Below are positions 44,306 through 52,186 of a DNA stretch of 64,000 nucleotides, piece after piece. This DNA comes from Lewinellaceae bacterium. Its GTDB lineage: Bacteria > Bacteroidota > Bacteroidia > Chitinophagales > Saprospiraceae. The translations under genes were made by a program, and so were the position numbers. The notes beneath the pieces were generated by a model that had not been told where the DNA came from, searched no databases, and saw nothing but the letters and a program-made list of their open reading frames with translations. The stretch is from assembly GCA_020636025.1 (NCBI GenBank), contig JACJYQ010000002.1, positions 186,001-250,000 of the forward strand. The letters run 5' to 3'. Position 1 is the first letter of the stretch, and the number at the start of each line of letters is the position of its first letter.

Positions 44306-44470
44306 TCACAGATTTTAACTTGATTATTGGATTACACTGATTTTCCTTCGGAGGCTGGATTATTTTTGATTACTGGATTTCTCCGGTGAAATTGTCAGAA
44401 TTGAAAACTAAGGATTTCAATGAAAATCAAAAAAATCAGTGTAATCCAATAATCAGTTAAAATCTGTGAT
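44305..44470. repeat. 39-bp inverted repeat filling the amn / BamA-like gap
   Basis: 44305-44319 plus 44321-44344 are reverse complements of 44456-44470 plus 44432-44455 (15 + 24 bp), with one extra T at 44320. The left arm begins on the last base of the amn stop and the right arm ends on the base before the stop codon of the convergent gene. Confidence 0.95.
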
Positions 44471-46339
44471 CTAGAAGAGGCTCACATACCCCAAATGAAA
44501 CTTCGGAGCTCGGAAGTCAAGAGCCTCGCCAGGGTTACTCCTGCCTACAGCTAAGCTGATGCCAAAAATACCCGCCGGAGTTTCGAAATTCATGCCGGCT
44601 CCCATGCCGAAAGGCCTTTGAATAAAGTGGTTCCGGTTGGTGAAATTTTCCAGGTAAGCCCAGTCGGCAAACGCTGCTAAAAACGAGTTTTTCCCGATGA
44701 GCAGGCGCCATTCAAAGCTTGACATAAGATATCTCGTAGCTTGTAAACTTTCTTCGTTGAACCCGCGAAGCAGTTTGTTTCCACCTAAGCGGAATTGTTC
44801 GTTGGCATAGACATCCTTGTTGCTGAAAATGCCGGCTCCCCGCATACCAATTTTTATGGTGCTTCTTTGAAATATAGGCAGGTATAAGGCCGCCCGGCTT
44901 TCTACTTTAATTCTGGTAGCACGCTGGCTTATACTGTCATATAAGCTTGAAAATCTGAATGTTGGGTCGTTTCCATCATTAAGTGATTCAATCTGGTTGT
45001 TGCGAATTACCCTGTTTACACCGGCGGTGCTTTTAAGTAACAATGACCATCCTTTTCTGGGATTGAAACGGTAATCCAGCCGGGTGAAAGAAGTTTCTGC
45101 GCCAAAGCTGTTTTGCTTGTAATCCAGGTTTTCCGGTAGACGGTGCGACGCCAGCACCTGGGCTGTATCAATCTTCTGCAGGGAGGCCGATTTGTTTTCC
45201 CAGAGTATCCGCAGGTAGTCACCACCAATAAATAAATACTGTATCCCGATATCGCTTTGCGCATCCACCCAGGTGCTGTCGCGCTTGTAAATACCCAACT
45301 GGCCGTCAACTCCGAAGGGCGTACCCAGCAAATAGGGGACTGCTGCGGATACGTCCAGTTTTTGAGTCTCCGGTTTTAGACGTTCCAGATCAATTGAAAA
45401 TCGTTCACCGAGGCTTAAAGCATTTTGAAAAGCGGCACTGATGGAGCCGGTAAGTAGCAAGCGGCCATCAGTATTATTGGGTTGAGGGAGAATGCCAATG
45501 ATAAAATCAAATCGGCTTGCTTTCTTTTTTTTGAGAAACAAATTCACGGTGGCCTCGCTTCCTGAAAAAGTTACGGTGGGGTTAGAACTGGTTTCCAGGA
45601 ACAACAGAGATTGCAACTGATTTTTGAGTTTTAACACTCTGGAGCGACTGTAGGGCATGCCTTGGTGCAGACCCAGATAATTGGGTAAATAGTATTTCGG
45701 CAAGCGCACATCTCCTATGATTTTTAATTCTTTAAAGGAGAAAAATCGGTTCAGATTCACCTGCAATTGTGCAGAAACTTTCCCTTCTTCCAGAACCTCT
45801 ATACTGTCTAAAAAAACCTGCGCGAAAGGGTATCCATTGTTTTCGGCTTGTACCAGTAGGCGGCGTTCGAGTTGCAGAATCTCCTGATAATCCAGTGGAG
45901 CGTCCTGGTAACGATGTAAGCGGGTTCGGGTGGCATTCAGCAAAGATTCAACTATTGGATTTGCCGGTTTAAGGTGCACCAATCGCATGGAAGGGCCCAA
46001 CCAAAAGGTCCCCAATGCACTTGAATCAGGCAAAAAAGTCAAACCATCGATGGAAGCCGCCAGGTAGGATTGCTCTCTGAAGGTTTTTAATACAATTCGG
46101 CATAAACTATCCAGGGTTTGATTTTTTGAAATGATAAATGTCGCCGTATCTTTTTGATTATCAACTATTTTATTCTTTTCAGCGTTGATTTTGCTCCAAA
46201 ATATCGATTGATCTTTTTCCTGGATAAGCAGTTTTAAAGCGCTTTGAGCCTGTATCTGACAAGACAAAATCAGCAGCAAAGACAGCAGTATATAATTTCG
46301 AAGCAGCCTGGCGTATAAATCCAAAGACACAGGTAACAT
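44471..46339 (-). CDS. BamA/TamA-like outer-membrane protein
   Basis: A 622-residue Omp85-related protein. The signal region is YILLSLLLILSCQIQAQS. The middle has POTRA-like modules (FFSFKELKIIGDVRLPKYYLPNYLG followed by SRVLKLKNQLQSLLFLETSS). The C-terminal half is a beta-barrel with many alternating strands, GAGIFSNKDVYANEQFRLGGNKLLRGFNEES and GMGAGMNFETPAGIFGISLAVG near the end. FxLGGxxxLRG is a hallmark of the Omp85 family (lid/loop region). Proteins of this short type in Bacteroidota probably insert or export outer-membrane proteins or lipids; the exact role is unknown. It is a single-gene unit converging with amn. Confidence 0.85.
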   Translation of the reverse strand: MLPVSLDLYARLLRNYILLSLLLILSCQIQAQSALKLLIQEKDQSIFWSKINAEKNKIVDNQKDTATFIISKNQTLDSLCRIVLKTFREQSYLAASIDGLTFLPDSSALGTFWLGPSMRLVHLKPANPIVESLLNATRTRLHRYQDAPLDYQEILQLERRLLVQAENNGYPFAQVFLDSIEVLEEGKVSAQLQVNLNRFFSFKELKIIGDVRLPKYYLPNYLGLHQGMPYSRSRVLKLKNQLQSLLFLETSSNPTVTFSGSEATVNLFLKKKKASRFDFIIGILPQPNNTDGRLLLTGSISAAFQNALSLGERFSIDLERLKPETQKLDVSAAVPYLLGTPFGVDGQLGIYKRDSTWVDAQSDIGIQYLFIGGDYLRILWENKSASLQKIDTAQVLASHRLPENLDYKQNSFGAETSFTRLDYRFNPRKGWSLLLKSTAGVNRVIRNNQIESLNDGNDPTFRFSSLYDSISQRATRIKVESRAALYLPIFQRSTIKIGMRGAGIFSNKDVYANEQFRLGGNKLLRGFNEESLQATRYLMSSFEWRLLIGKNSFLAAFADWAYLENFTNRNHFIQRPFGMGAGMNFETPAGIFGISLAVGRSNPGEALDFRAPKFHLGYVSLF

Positions 46340-46463
46340 GTTTTTATGGTGTCTGTTGTTAGCGTCTGGTTGCCAATGTAAATACGATTAATGTGATTTA
46401 ATATCATTACTAAAACACAAGTTTGTATATAACTCCAAATGAAATATAGGTATGAACAACTAA

Positions 46464-46497
46464 AAAAGTCAGTCCCCGGTACCGGGGACTGACTTTT
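46464..46497 (-). terminator. Strong palindromic terminator of the DUF1772 gene
   Basis: AAAAGTCAGTCCCCGGT (46464-46480) and ACCGGGGACTGACTTTT (46481-46497) are perfect 17-bp complements with no spacer, giving T runs in both directions. It lies 34 nt after the stop of the gene at 46531-46983. Confidence 0.9.
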
Positions 46498-46530
46498 CAT
46501 ATATGCGCAAACAGTCTTTAAGCTTTCAAA

Positions 46531-46983
46531 TCAGTTCTTGATGCTTTTCCAGCTTACAATGGCGAAACCCACAAATGTGGTAGCGGTTCTGATCAGGTGG
46601 TAGGACCACCATTTTGCGCGCAATTCGGTCCAGTTCTCAGGTATGCTGTCTTTTGCCCAGGTCATAACGATGCTGTTAATGGGCTGATTTCCAAAGCGGG
46701 TAACCAGTCCGGAAGTAATAAAAAATAATGCGGCAATAATTAACGGAATTAACACCATCCGGTCACTACGTTGCAGGTACGCAGAACCCAGTGTCAGGAG
46801 AATGGTGAAAAGGCCAAGCAGTGGCAATAGTGTGTTAAGGCCATTAACTGCATTTTGGTGTTGTTCAACGTAAGCACCAACAGAGAGATATCGAGGGTTG
46901 TACCCTACTGCAATGCTAAATACGGCCCCGGCCATTAACCCGGCCAACAGGACGTTCAGCAATCGAATAATAAACATTGTCAT
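46531..46983 (-). CDS. DUF1772 (anthrone-oxygenase-like) membrane protein
   Basis: A 150-residue integral membrane protein with about four hydrophobic segments (LNVLLAGLMAGAVFSIAVGY, LNTLLPLLGLFTILLTLGSAY, VLIPLIIAALFFITSGLV, TTFVGFAIVSW). The motif around QPINSIVMTW, then IPENWTELRAKWWSYHLIRT, matches the DUF1772 family, some members of which are anthrone oxygenases. The bacterial members are uncharacterised and the conserved WTELRxxWxxxHxxRT is what defines them. It stands alone with a strong terminator. Confidence 0.8.
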   Translation of the reverse strand: MTMFIIRLLNVLLAGLMAGAVFSIAVGYNPRYLSVGAYVEQHQNAVNGLNTLLPLLGLFTILLTLGSAYLQRSDRMVLIPLIIAALFFITSGLVTRFGNQPINSIVMTWAKDSIPENWTELRAKWWSYHLIRTATTFVGFAIVSWKSIKN

Positions 46984-47151
46984 GATAAAAACTTTATATA
47001 TAAATGAATAAATATTAAGCTTGTATTATTAATTTAGTTCTTGCAAACCCGATTCAAAGGTGCGATTAATAAATTGATATTTTTATTTATTCTATATCTT
47101 TAATTTTGCTTAAAACCAGGGACTTCATCAAGGTTTTTTCATAGCCACCAA

Positions 47152-48156
47152 ATGTTCAAACATGTCATGAAACTCTTCGCTTTATTACTTCTCATTTTAC
47201 CACTTCAATCAAGTGCCCAAAACACCCAGGATGTTGCCGATCAGACCTTTAAGCTGAATGGCAAAACCCAGTATGTCTATGCCTTTGCGGAAGGCGATGT
47301 GCTCGATCTGATGGTGCAGGAACTGACTGGCAAGGAACTAAAGTCAATTGAGTTCTTGCAATTTCCGGATCACATGATCTTCCGCGCTTATGAGCTGGAT
47401 TCTGTGCTTACCAAATCACTGGTTATTCCGCAAACCGGTATTTATCTCATTCGTTTTCAGGAAGTTGGAATGAGCAAAAAAGTGTGCCGCTTTACCCTTC
47501 ACCGCACGCCGGCAAGCATGGAAACCGCGCGGTTCAACACCACCGTTCCCTGGGACATAGATGAATATCCCGATTTTCAGGTGATCAAAAAAAGTGTGCA
47601 ATCGGGTACTAAAACCGAAATGGTTTCCATCAGTGGACAGGTTACTGTTTCTGCTAAAAAATTCTATTTGAGTAACCCGGTCAATGCCTGGCAGTTTTCC
47701 CTGCCGCCTAATACCCGTCAGTGGGCCTACCGGATCTCGGTTGGTCAGGCCGTTAATCAAGCCCGTAAAGAAGACGCCCAGAAACTTACCCAGGCTTTCC
47801 AGGTGGGTTCGGCCAAATTGTTGAAAATTCAACCTCACACGGCACTGGCTGCTTTTGCCCTGGGCATGGCCATCGATCTCACCGTTTCCAAATCGGGCGA
47901 AGATGTGGAGTATGCCATAACCGATTGGGACAACTGGAAGAAGTTTTCGGAAGGCAAGGACTATAAGGCCTACATACAACAAGGCAATGTAAGCGTGGAT
48001 GTGCAACGGCGTTACACGCCATTGCAGGGAACCTACTGGTTTGCCCTGAAAAGCGATAATTGGGTGGATGATATTGATGTAAGCATTGAAATTGAAGCAG
48101 TTACAGAAGTTCCATTATTCGAGACAGAACTTCATTTACAGCCCATAAAACCCTGA
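47152..48156 (+). CDS. Secreted protein of unknown function
   Basis: A 334-residue protein with a signal peptide (MKLFALLLLILPLQSSAQ after a short MFKHV). I see no named domain. The first half looks beta-sandwich-like (FAEGDVLDLMVQELTGKELKSIEF, FQEVGMSKKVCRFTLHRTPAS). The second has NPVNAWQFSLPPNTRQWAYRIS and a long hydrophobic stretch TALAAFALGMAIDLTVSKSGEDVEY. The last part again has beta character (GTYWFALKSDNWVDDIDVSIEIEA). It has no sorting domain. A TAATTTTG box at 47101-47108 lies 43 nt upstream. It ends 4 nt before the convergent gene. Confidence 0.7.
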   Translation: MFKHVMKLFALLLLILPLQSSAQNTQDVADQTFKLNGKTQYVYAFAEGDVLDLMVQELTGKELKSIEFLQFPDHMIFRAYELDSVLTKSLVIPQTGIYLIRFQEVGMSKKVCRFTLHRTPASMETARFNTTVPWDIDEYPDFQVIKKSVQSGTKTEMVSISGQVTVSAKKFYLSNPVNAWQFSLPPNTRQWAYRISVGQAVNQARKEDAQKLTQAFQVGSAKLLKIQPHTALAAFALGMAIDLTVSKSGEDVEYAITDWDNWKKFSEGKDYKAYIQQGNVSVDVQRRYTPLQGTYWFALKSDNWVDDIDVSIEIEAVTEVPLFETELHLQPIKP

Positions 48157-48160
48157 ATGG

Positions 48161-48649
48161 TTACACTTCCCGGATTTCCAAGCCATCTCCGGCTTCAACA
48201 AGTCTGACCAGAATATGTGCCTCTTCAAAGCGCAGCATTAAGGCGTCGTTCCGGAACAAATCGTTTTCTCCCCGCGACAGCTGTACTTCTTCCAGGCTTG
48301 TGCCGGTAATATTGGCCCAGAGCCCCTGATTGCTGCGCGGCATGCTTTGAATTACCGGGTGGCCGTGCATTTGCTCCAGCCGCTTAGCTGTTTCGATCAA
48401 AACATCATCCGTGATAATGCTGATTCCTGCTGAATCTTCGCCTGAAGACAACAATAACCTGCCACCCGTATCAAATTGCAACTCCATCGCGAATAAAAAA
48501 TGTGAGGCATTTTCGGTTTTATCTTGAACCCATAAGTAATAGTTTACCCCGGAAAGGGTTTTGTGCTCGAAACTCAGGAATGTTTGTAGTTCTTCCAGGC
48601 GGAAGTGATTGGGTAGTATAGGGTCCTGATTGGCAGTCGTACCTGACAT
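48161..48649 (-). CDS. Conserved-looking small cytosolic protein, unknown
   Basis: I do not recognise this 162-residue protein. It has no signal peptide, no membrane segment and a balanced charge. Recurring short beta-strand-like units (FHLEELQTFLSFEH-like N-terminus, YYLWVQDKTENASHFLFAMELQF, LMLRFEEAHILVRLVEAGDGLEI) suggest a compact mixed alpha/beta fold. It is convergent with the preceding secreted-protein gene (4-nt gap) and is the last gene before the defence island; codon and base use look like the core genome rather than the island. Confidence 0.65.
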   Translation of the reverse strand: MSGTTANQDPILPNHFRLEELQTFLSFEHKTLSGVNYYLWVQDKTENASHFLFAMELQFDTGGRLLLSSGEDSAGISIITDDVLIETAKRLEQMHGHPVIQSMPRSNQGLWANITGTSLEEVQLSRGENDLFRNDALMLRFEEAHILVRLVEAGDGLEIREV

Positions 48650-48718
48650 AGATTAAGGTTAGGATTGTGCGAGAACTAGCTAGCCATTTTGAACTATTTA
48701 TTACATGCCGTTATTAAA

Positions 48719-49735
48719 TTAGATAGGTTGATAAGCCTTTAATGCTTCGCGTAACCTACTTCGTATTCGTTCCCTAAAATTATCCGGTGATAAAACTCTG
48801 ATTTTTTCCCCGTGAGATAAAATCAATTGCTCAAGCTCATAATTAGGTATTACAAATAATGAAAATATCTGTCCATCTTCAAGCTGTGAGATGCGTTTTT
48901 GAGAGCCATGAAGTGGCTTGGTTTGGATATAAGGTACGAGTTGGTTGGTTACAAATAGCTCAACTTTTACAGGCTGATCATTTTCAGATCTCGAAACGCC
49001 AACAATGTCCTCAAAATAGTCTTGAAAATCAAATACAAAACTAGGGTTGTAGTTTACTCCCGTTTCTTCAATTGACTCAATGCGATCCAGTGCAAGATTT
49101 GTTATTTTATCTAATTCTGGGTTAAATCCGAACAGAAACCAACGGGAGTTATACTGCTTTAGGTAATAAGGATAGATCAAAAAAGCGATAGCCTCAGGTG
49201 CTAAAAATGGTTTATATTTAATACTGAGAACCTTCCGATACATAATAGCATTAAACAGATCACCTATTTGGTCCAATCCTCGCAAATATTCATTGTGGTC
49301 AAACCCTATAAACTCCTTGCTCTCTGGTCGAAAATTGAATGACTGCTCAAATCGAGGAATGATCTCGTTAATCCAATCAAATTGGGGCAATCCTTTAAAT
49401 CTTGAAAGCACCAGTAAAGCAGCTTTTATTTGATTGCTTTCTGTTTCATTTATAGGTTGATTATTTATGGAGAACCTCATATCTTCATATCGATAGTACA
49501 CTCTTTTCCCGTCTTTGTGCCGTTCAAGTGGAATAGACCAGCCCTGTTCACTTTCCATAAATCGAATATCATCTAATAATTGACGGCGCTGGATCCCGGC
49601 AATACCAGGATCATATTCTTGTAGTGCGTGATTACAAGCGTCAAGCAAGTCTTTCCAAAAATATCGACGACCAGGGTTCCGAAAACATTTATCCAGTGCC
49701 TGATATCGAATTGTTGCGTTCTTATTGTTTGGCAT
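48719..49735 (-). CDS. WYL-domain transcriptional regulator
   Basis: WYL regulators bind ligand (often nucleic acid) through the WYL domain and DNA through an N-terminal winged helix. BrxR and CapW, which control phage-defence islands, belong here. The ATG at 49735 (MPNNKNATIRYQALDKCF) is preferred over the longer frame to 49843, giving 338 residues. The N-terminus is a winged helix (RYQALDKCF...RRYFWKDLLDAC, IQRRQLLDDIRFMES). The middle has the WYL core (VLSIKYKPF...LIYPYYLKQYNSRWFLFGFN) and the C-terminus LREALKAYQP. It is divergent from the reverse-transcriptase gene with 293 nt between, and a palindrome just upstream of its start looks like its own operator. Confidence 0.88.
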   Translation of the reverse strand: MPNNKNATIRYQALDKCFRNPGRRYFWKDLLDACNHALQEYDPGIAGIQRRQLLDDIRFMESEQGWSIPLERHKDGKRVYYRYEDMRFSINNQPINETESNQIKAALLVLSRFKGLPQFDWINEIIPRFEQSFNFRPESKEFIGFDHNEYLRGLDQIGDLFNAIMYRKVLSIKYKPFLAPEAIAFLIYPYYLKQYNSRWFLFGFNPELDKITNLALDRIESIEETGVNYNPSFVFDFQDYFEDIVGVSRSENDQPVKVELFVTNQLVPYIQTKPLHGSQKRISQLEDGQIFSLFVIPNYELEQLILSHGEKIRVLSPDNFRERIRSRLREALKAYQPI

Positions 49736-49745
49736 GTGTTTTGAC

Positions 49746-49771
49746 TTGTGCAGATAAGCTGCACAAAAGTA
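49746..49771 (-). promoter_or_regulatory. Palindrome overlapping the WYL gene's -7 element
   Basis: TTGTGCAG (49746-49753) and CTGCACAA (49759-49766) are a perfect 8-bp inverted repeat with a 5-nt spacer. On the minus strand a -7 box TACTTTTG occupies 49771-49764, so the right half-site covers it. The site lies 11 nt from the start codon. This is what an autorepression operator would look like. Confidence 0.6.
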
Positions 49772-49923
49772 ATGGTACTTTGTCATTAGTTTATGGGAAC
49801 GCCCGCTTGAAGATATTGAATCGTGCATGCTGGACTTATCCATTTAGGAATAAGTCAGATCGGCATGCTACTCTGTATCGGGTTTCCGGTACGGAGGTAA
49901 TGTTCTTTGGTCATTGATTAGTA
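49770..49923 (+). ncRNA. Candidate structured RNA upstream of the reverse transcriptase
   Basis: Two hairpins lie side by side. The first (49825-49868) has GCATGC/GCATGC ends and an inner GACTTATCC pairing with GGAATAAGTC (one bulge). The second (49871-49896) has an 11-bp stem CTCTGTATCGG/CCGGTACGGAG around GTTT. Two of its pairs are G-U only if the plus strand is the RNA, so the transcript runs toward the RT. Imperfect direct repeats (TAATGGTACTTTGTCATTAG against TAATGTTCTTTGGTCATTG...) flank both hairpins. In retrons the template RNA sits here, but I could not identify matching a1/a2 arms or a certain branching G. Confidence 0.5.
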
Positions 49924-50028
49924 TTGAAATTCATTGTATGTTATTTATTAATATAATAATTAATTTATAATATATAATAAGAATTCATTATTAATAGATG
50001 CCTTTAATTTTCATACAAAAGGAATATT

Positions 50029-51327
50029 GTGCGGGTGTCCCCTTTTTTAAGAAGGATGAAAGCAGACCCAGAAAAGATTCCTGAAATCCGAGCATCCTTT
50101 GCTAGGATGGAAACGAAAGATGATCTTGTTAAGGCTCTAAACCTTGCAAAAGAAATTTTATATGGGAAAGGGGTCAATGAATTTTCATTAAAAAACATTA
50201 CCTACTATGCAGATACTCGTTTTCAAAGGAAACGATATTCTGAATTTCAGATCCCCAAAAAACAAGGAGGGACCCGCACCATCCATGCACCGGTTCCCGG
50301 TCTAAAAGCCATACTCCGCTGCCTAAACCTACTACTTTTAAGTGTCTATGAGGACGGTTATGAAAATGAAGCAATGGGGTTTATTCCTGGAAAGTCGATA
50401 AAAAACAATGCTGAATGGCATACTGGGAAGAGCTTTGTTTTCAATATCGACCTGAAAGATTTTTTCCCTAGTATTGACCTTTATCGTGTAAAAACCATTT
50501 TTCAATTACCGCCATTTAACCTAAAAGGTGAAAAAGAACCGCTGGCTTACTTAATGGCTCGTTTGTGTTGTGAAAAAATGGAAGTGGTAAGGAAAGATAA
50601 TCTTGGAGCGGAAATAAAAAAGGTCGCCACTGTATTGCCACAAGGTGCGCCAACTTCACCTGCTATTACAAATTTTATTGCGCGAAAAATGGACCGCCGG
50701 CTAAAAGGCGTTGCCAAAAGGTTTGGAGTTGCATATACCCGCTATGCAGATGACATTACTTTTTCCAGTAACCACAACGTCTATAAAAAAGGCGGAGATT
50801 TTCTTCTGGAAGTCGAAAAAATAATTTCAGAACAAGGCTTTTGCATTAATGAATCCAAAGTTAGACTCCAGCAGCGAGAATACAGACAGGAGGTAACTGG
50901 CTTGATCGTCAATGAGCACCCAAATGTGCCGCGAAAATTCGTAAAACAAATGCGGCAGTGGATTTACCTGTGGGAACATTATGGATATGAAAAGGCGAAT
51001 TTATTTTTTCGTCGTGATTACAGTCAAAAAGCCGGTAGGGTACTTGCATTCATTCCTCCGCTTGATCTAGTGCTTGATGGAAAGTTGAAGTATATGAAAA
51101 TGGTGGTCGGGCCGGAACACACTACTTGGATGAAACTAAATTCTCGTTACTCGTTGCTGACTCAAGATCGGGTAATTAGTGATCCTGATTTATTAGACAT
51201 AAATAAGGCATTGGAAAGTTTGTTTGTTGAGATGCGTAAAAATATTGATGAGTTTATTGCCGAAGTAAATTACCATCAGGAAACAAATCAAGCTATAAAT
51301 ATCGATGATAATGAAGCCACTGATTAA
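50029..51327 (+). CDS. Retron-like reverse transcriptase
   Basis: A 432-residue RT with the palm motifs in order: LKDFFPSI (142-149, first catalytic Asp), PQGAPTSP (204-211), YADD (239-242, catalytic pair). It carries both extra motifs described for retron RTs: NAxxH as NAEWH (127-131) and VTG as VTGLIVN (289-295). Length and lack of a maturase domain exclude a group II intron. The start is GTG at 50029, preceded by AAAGGA at a good distance; an ATG at 50056 is possible but has no spaced RBS. The gene is noticeably A/T-rich compared with the core genome and overlaps the following HEPN gene by up to 23 nt. The RNA partner is probably the hairpin pair upstream. Confidence 0.85.
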   Translation: MRVSPFLRRMKADPEKIPEIRASFARMETKDDLVKALNLAKEILYGKGVNEFSLKNITYYADTRFQRKRYSEFQIPKKQGGTRTIHAPVPGLKAILRCLNLLLLSVYEDGYENEAMGFIPGKSIKNNAEWHTGKSFVFNIDLKDFFPSIDLYRVKTIFQLPPFNLKGEKEPLAYLMARLCCEKMEVVRKDNLGAEIKKVATVLPQGAPTSPAITNFIARKMDRRLKGVAKRFGVAYTRYADDITFSSNHNVYKKGGDFLLEVEKIISEQGFCINESKVRLQQREYRQEVTGLIVNEHPNVPRKFVKQMRQWIYLWEHYGYEKANLFFRRDYSQKAGRVLAFIPPLDLVLDGKLKYMKMVVGPEHTTWMKLNSRYSLLTQDRVISDPDLLDINKALESLFVEMRKNIDEFIAEVNYHQETNQAINIDDNEATD

Positions 51328-52105
51328 GAAAGAAAACCTGGACAAACTTCTTACCCTGTTGCCATTCATCTTGAATGCAGAGGGGAATGAATGGTTTAAA
51401 TCAGAAGTTAAAAAGATTATTCTTGAAAGCCAGACAAACACAGACACTCCTAAAGACATCTTGCATAGTTACTCAGAATTAGGGGATAATTATATAATAA
51501 TAAATCCAAATGCCTGGCTAATTGATTACGATGACATTCCTGATGAAAATGTTCAAATACGTTTAAAAGCGGATTGTTTTGAGATGGCCAGGCATAGACT
51601 CGGAAGAGCAAATCACAAACATTCACCTGATTTCCTTGAGTTTTGTCGCTATGCCCATTTACAAATTGAAGAGCTTGTTAACTATTATTTTCAAAAGAAA
51701 TATGAAGATAATCTAAAAGAAATTAAAAAAGATATACTAAAATTTAATTCTATGGCTTCTGGAAAAATTGAGAATGCAGATGAATTATGCAAAATAGGAA
51801 TATTATATAAAATTTGGGCATTGAACAATAAATTCGGATTAGGACGCGAATCAATAAATATAATGTCACAATTATGCTATTTAAGAAATGATCTTTCACA
51901 TCGATCCTCTCTCTCTCAAAAAGAAGATGAACAGATAATTGAAGAATTTGAAAGAAAAAATGGTTCCATAAGAGACATTATACTCAGTGAGCAAATAATT
52001 ACTGACAAAAAAATCAAAACCATTTTTTTTAGATATCAGGAGCGATGGGATGATATCATTTGGGTCATAATAAAACTCAAATCAAAGGTAATGGCTGAAA
52101 TATAA
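51305..52105 (+). CDS. HEPN-motif protein coupled to the reverse transcriptase
   Basis: A 266-residue cytosolic protein (alternative start ATG at 51311). Helical, A/T-rich gene. The key feature is YLRNDLSHRS: RNDLSH (194-199) is the HEPN ribonuclease signature RNxxxH. An earlier helix CRYAHLQIEELVNYYF (114-129) fits the first HEPN helix. Proteins of this fold are RNA-cleaving effectors in toxin-antitoxin, abortive-infection and CRISPR type III/VI systems. The start lies inside the 3' end of the RT gene (17-23 nt overlap), so the two are made together. It is the likely effector of an RT-based anti-phage system. The precedent I know is AbiA, where RT and HEPN are fused. It could be non-catalytic. 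Confidence 0.75.
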   Translation: MIMKPLIKKENLDKLLTLLPFILNAEGNEWFKSEVKKIILESQTNTDTPKDILHSYSELGDNYIIINPNAWLIDYDDIPDENVQIRLKADCFEMARHRLGRANHKHSPDFLEFCRYAHLQIEELVNYYFQKKYEDNLKEIKKDILKFNSMASGKIENADELCKIGILYKIWALNNKFGLGRESINIMSQLCYLRNDLSHRSSLSQKEDEQIIEEFERKNGSIRDIILSEQIITDKKIKTIFFRYQERWDDIIWVIIKLKSKVMAEI

Positions 52106-52186
52106 TTTTCCTGTGCATATCCCCTGCACATATCCCCCCAACCTTTGTACCAGAAGTTATGAAAAACTCAAACCAAATTAAAAACG

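Noticed and set aside
50029..51327. Group II intron or DGR reverse transcriptase
   Set aside because: No maturase/endonuclease domain, no template/variable repeat seen, and the NAxxH and VTG motifs favour a retron-like RT.
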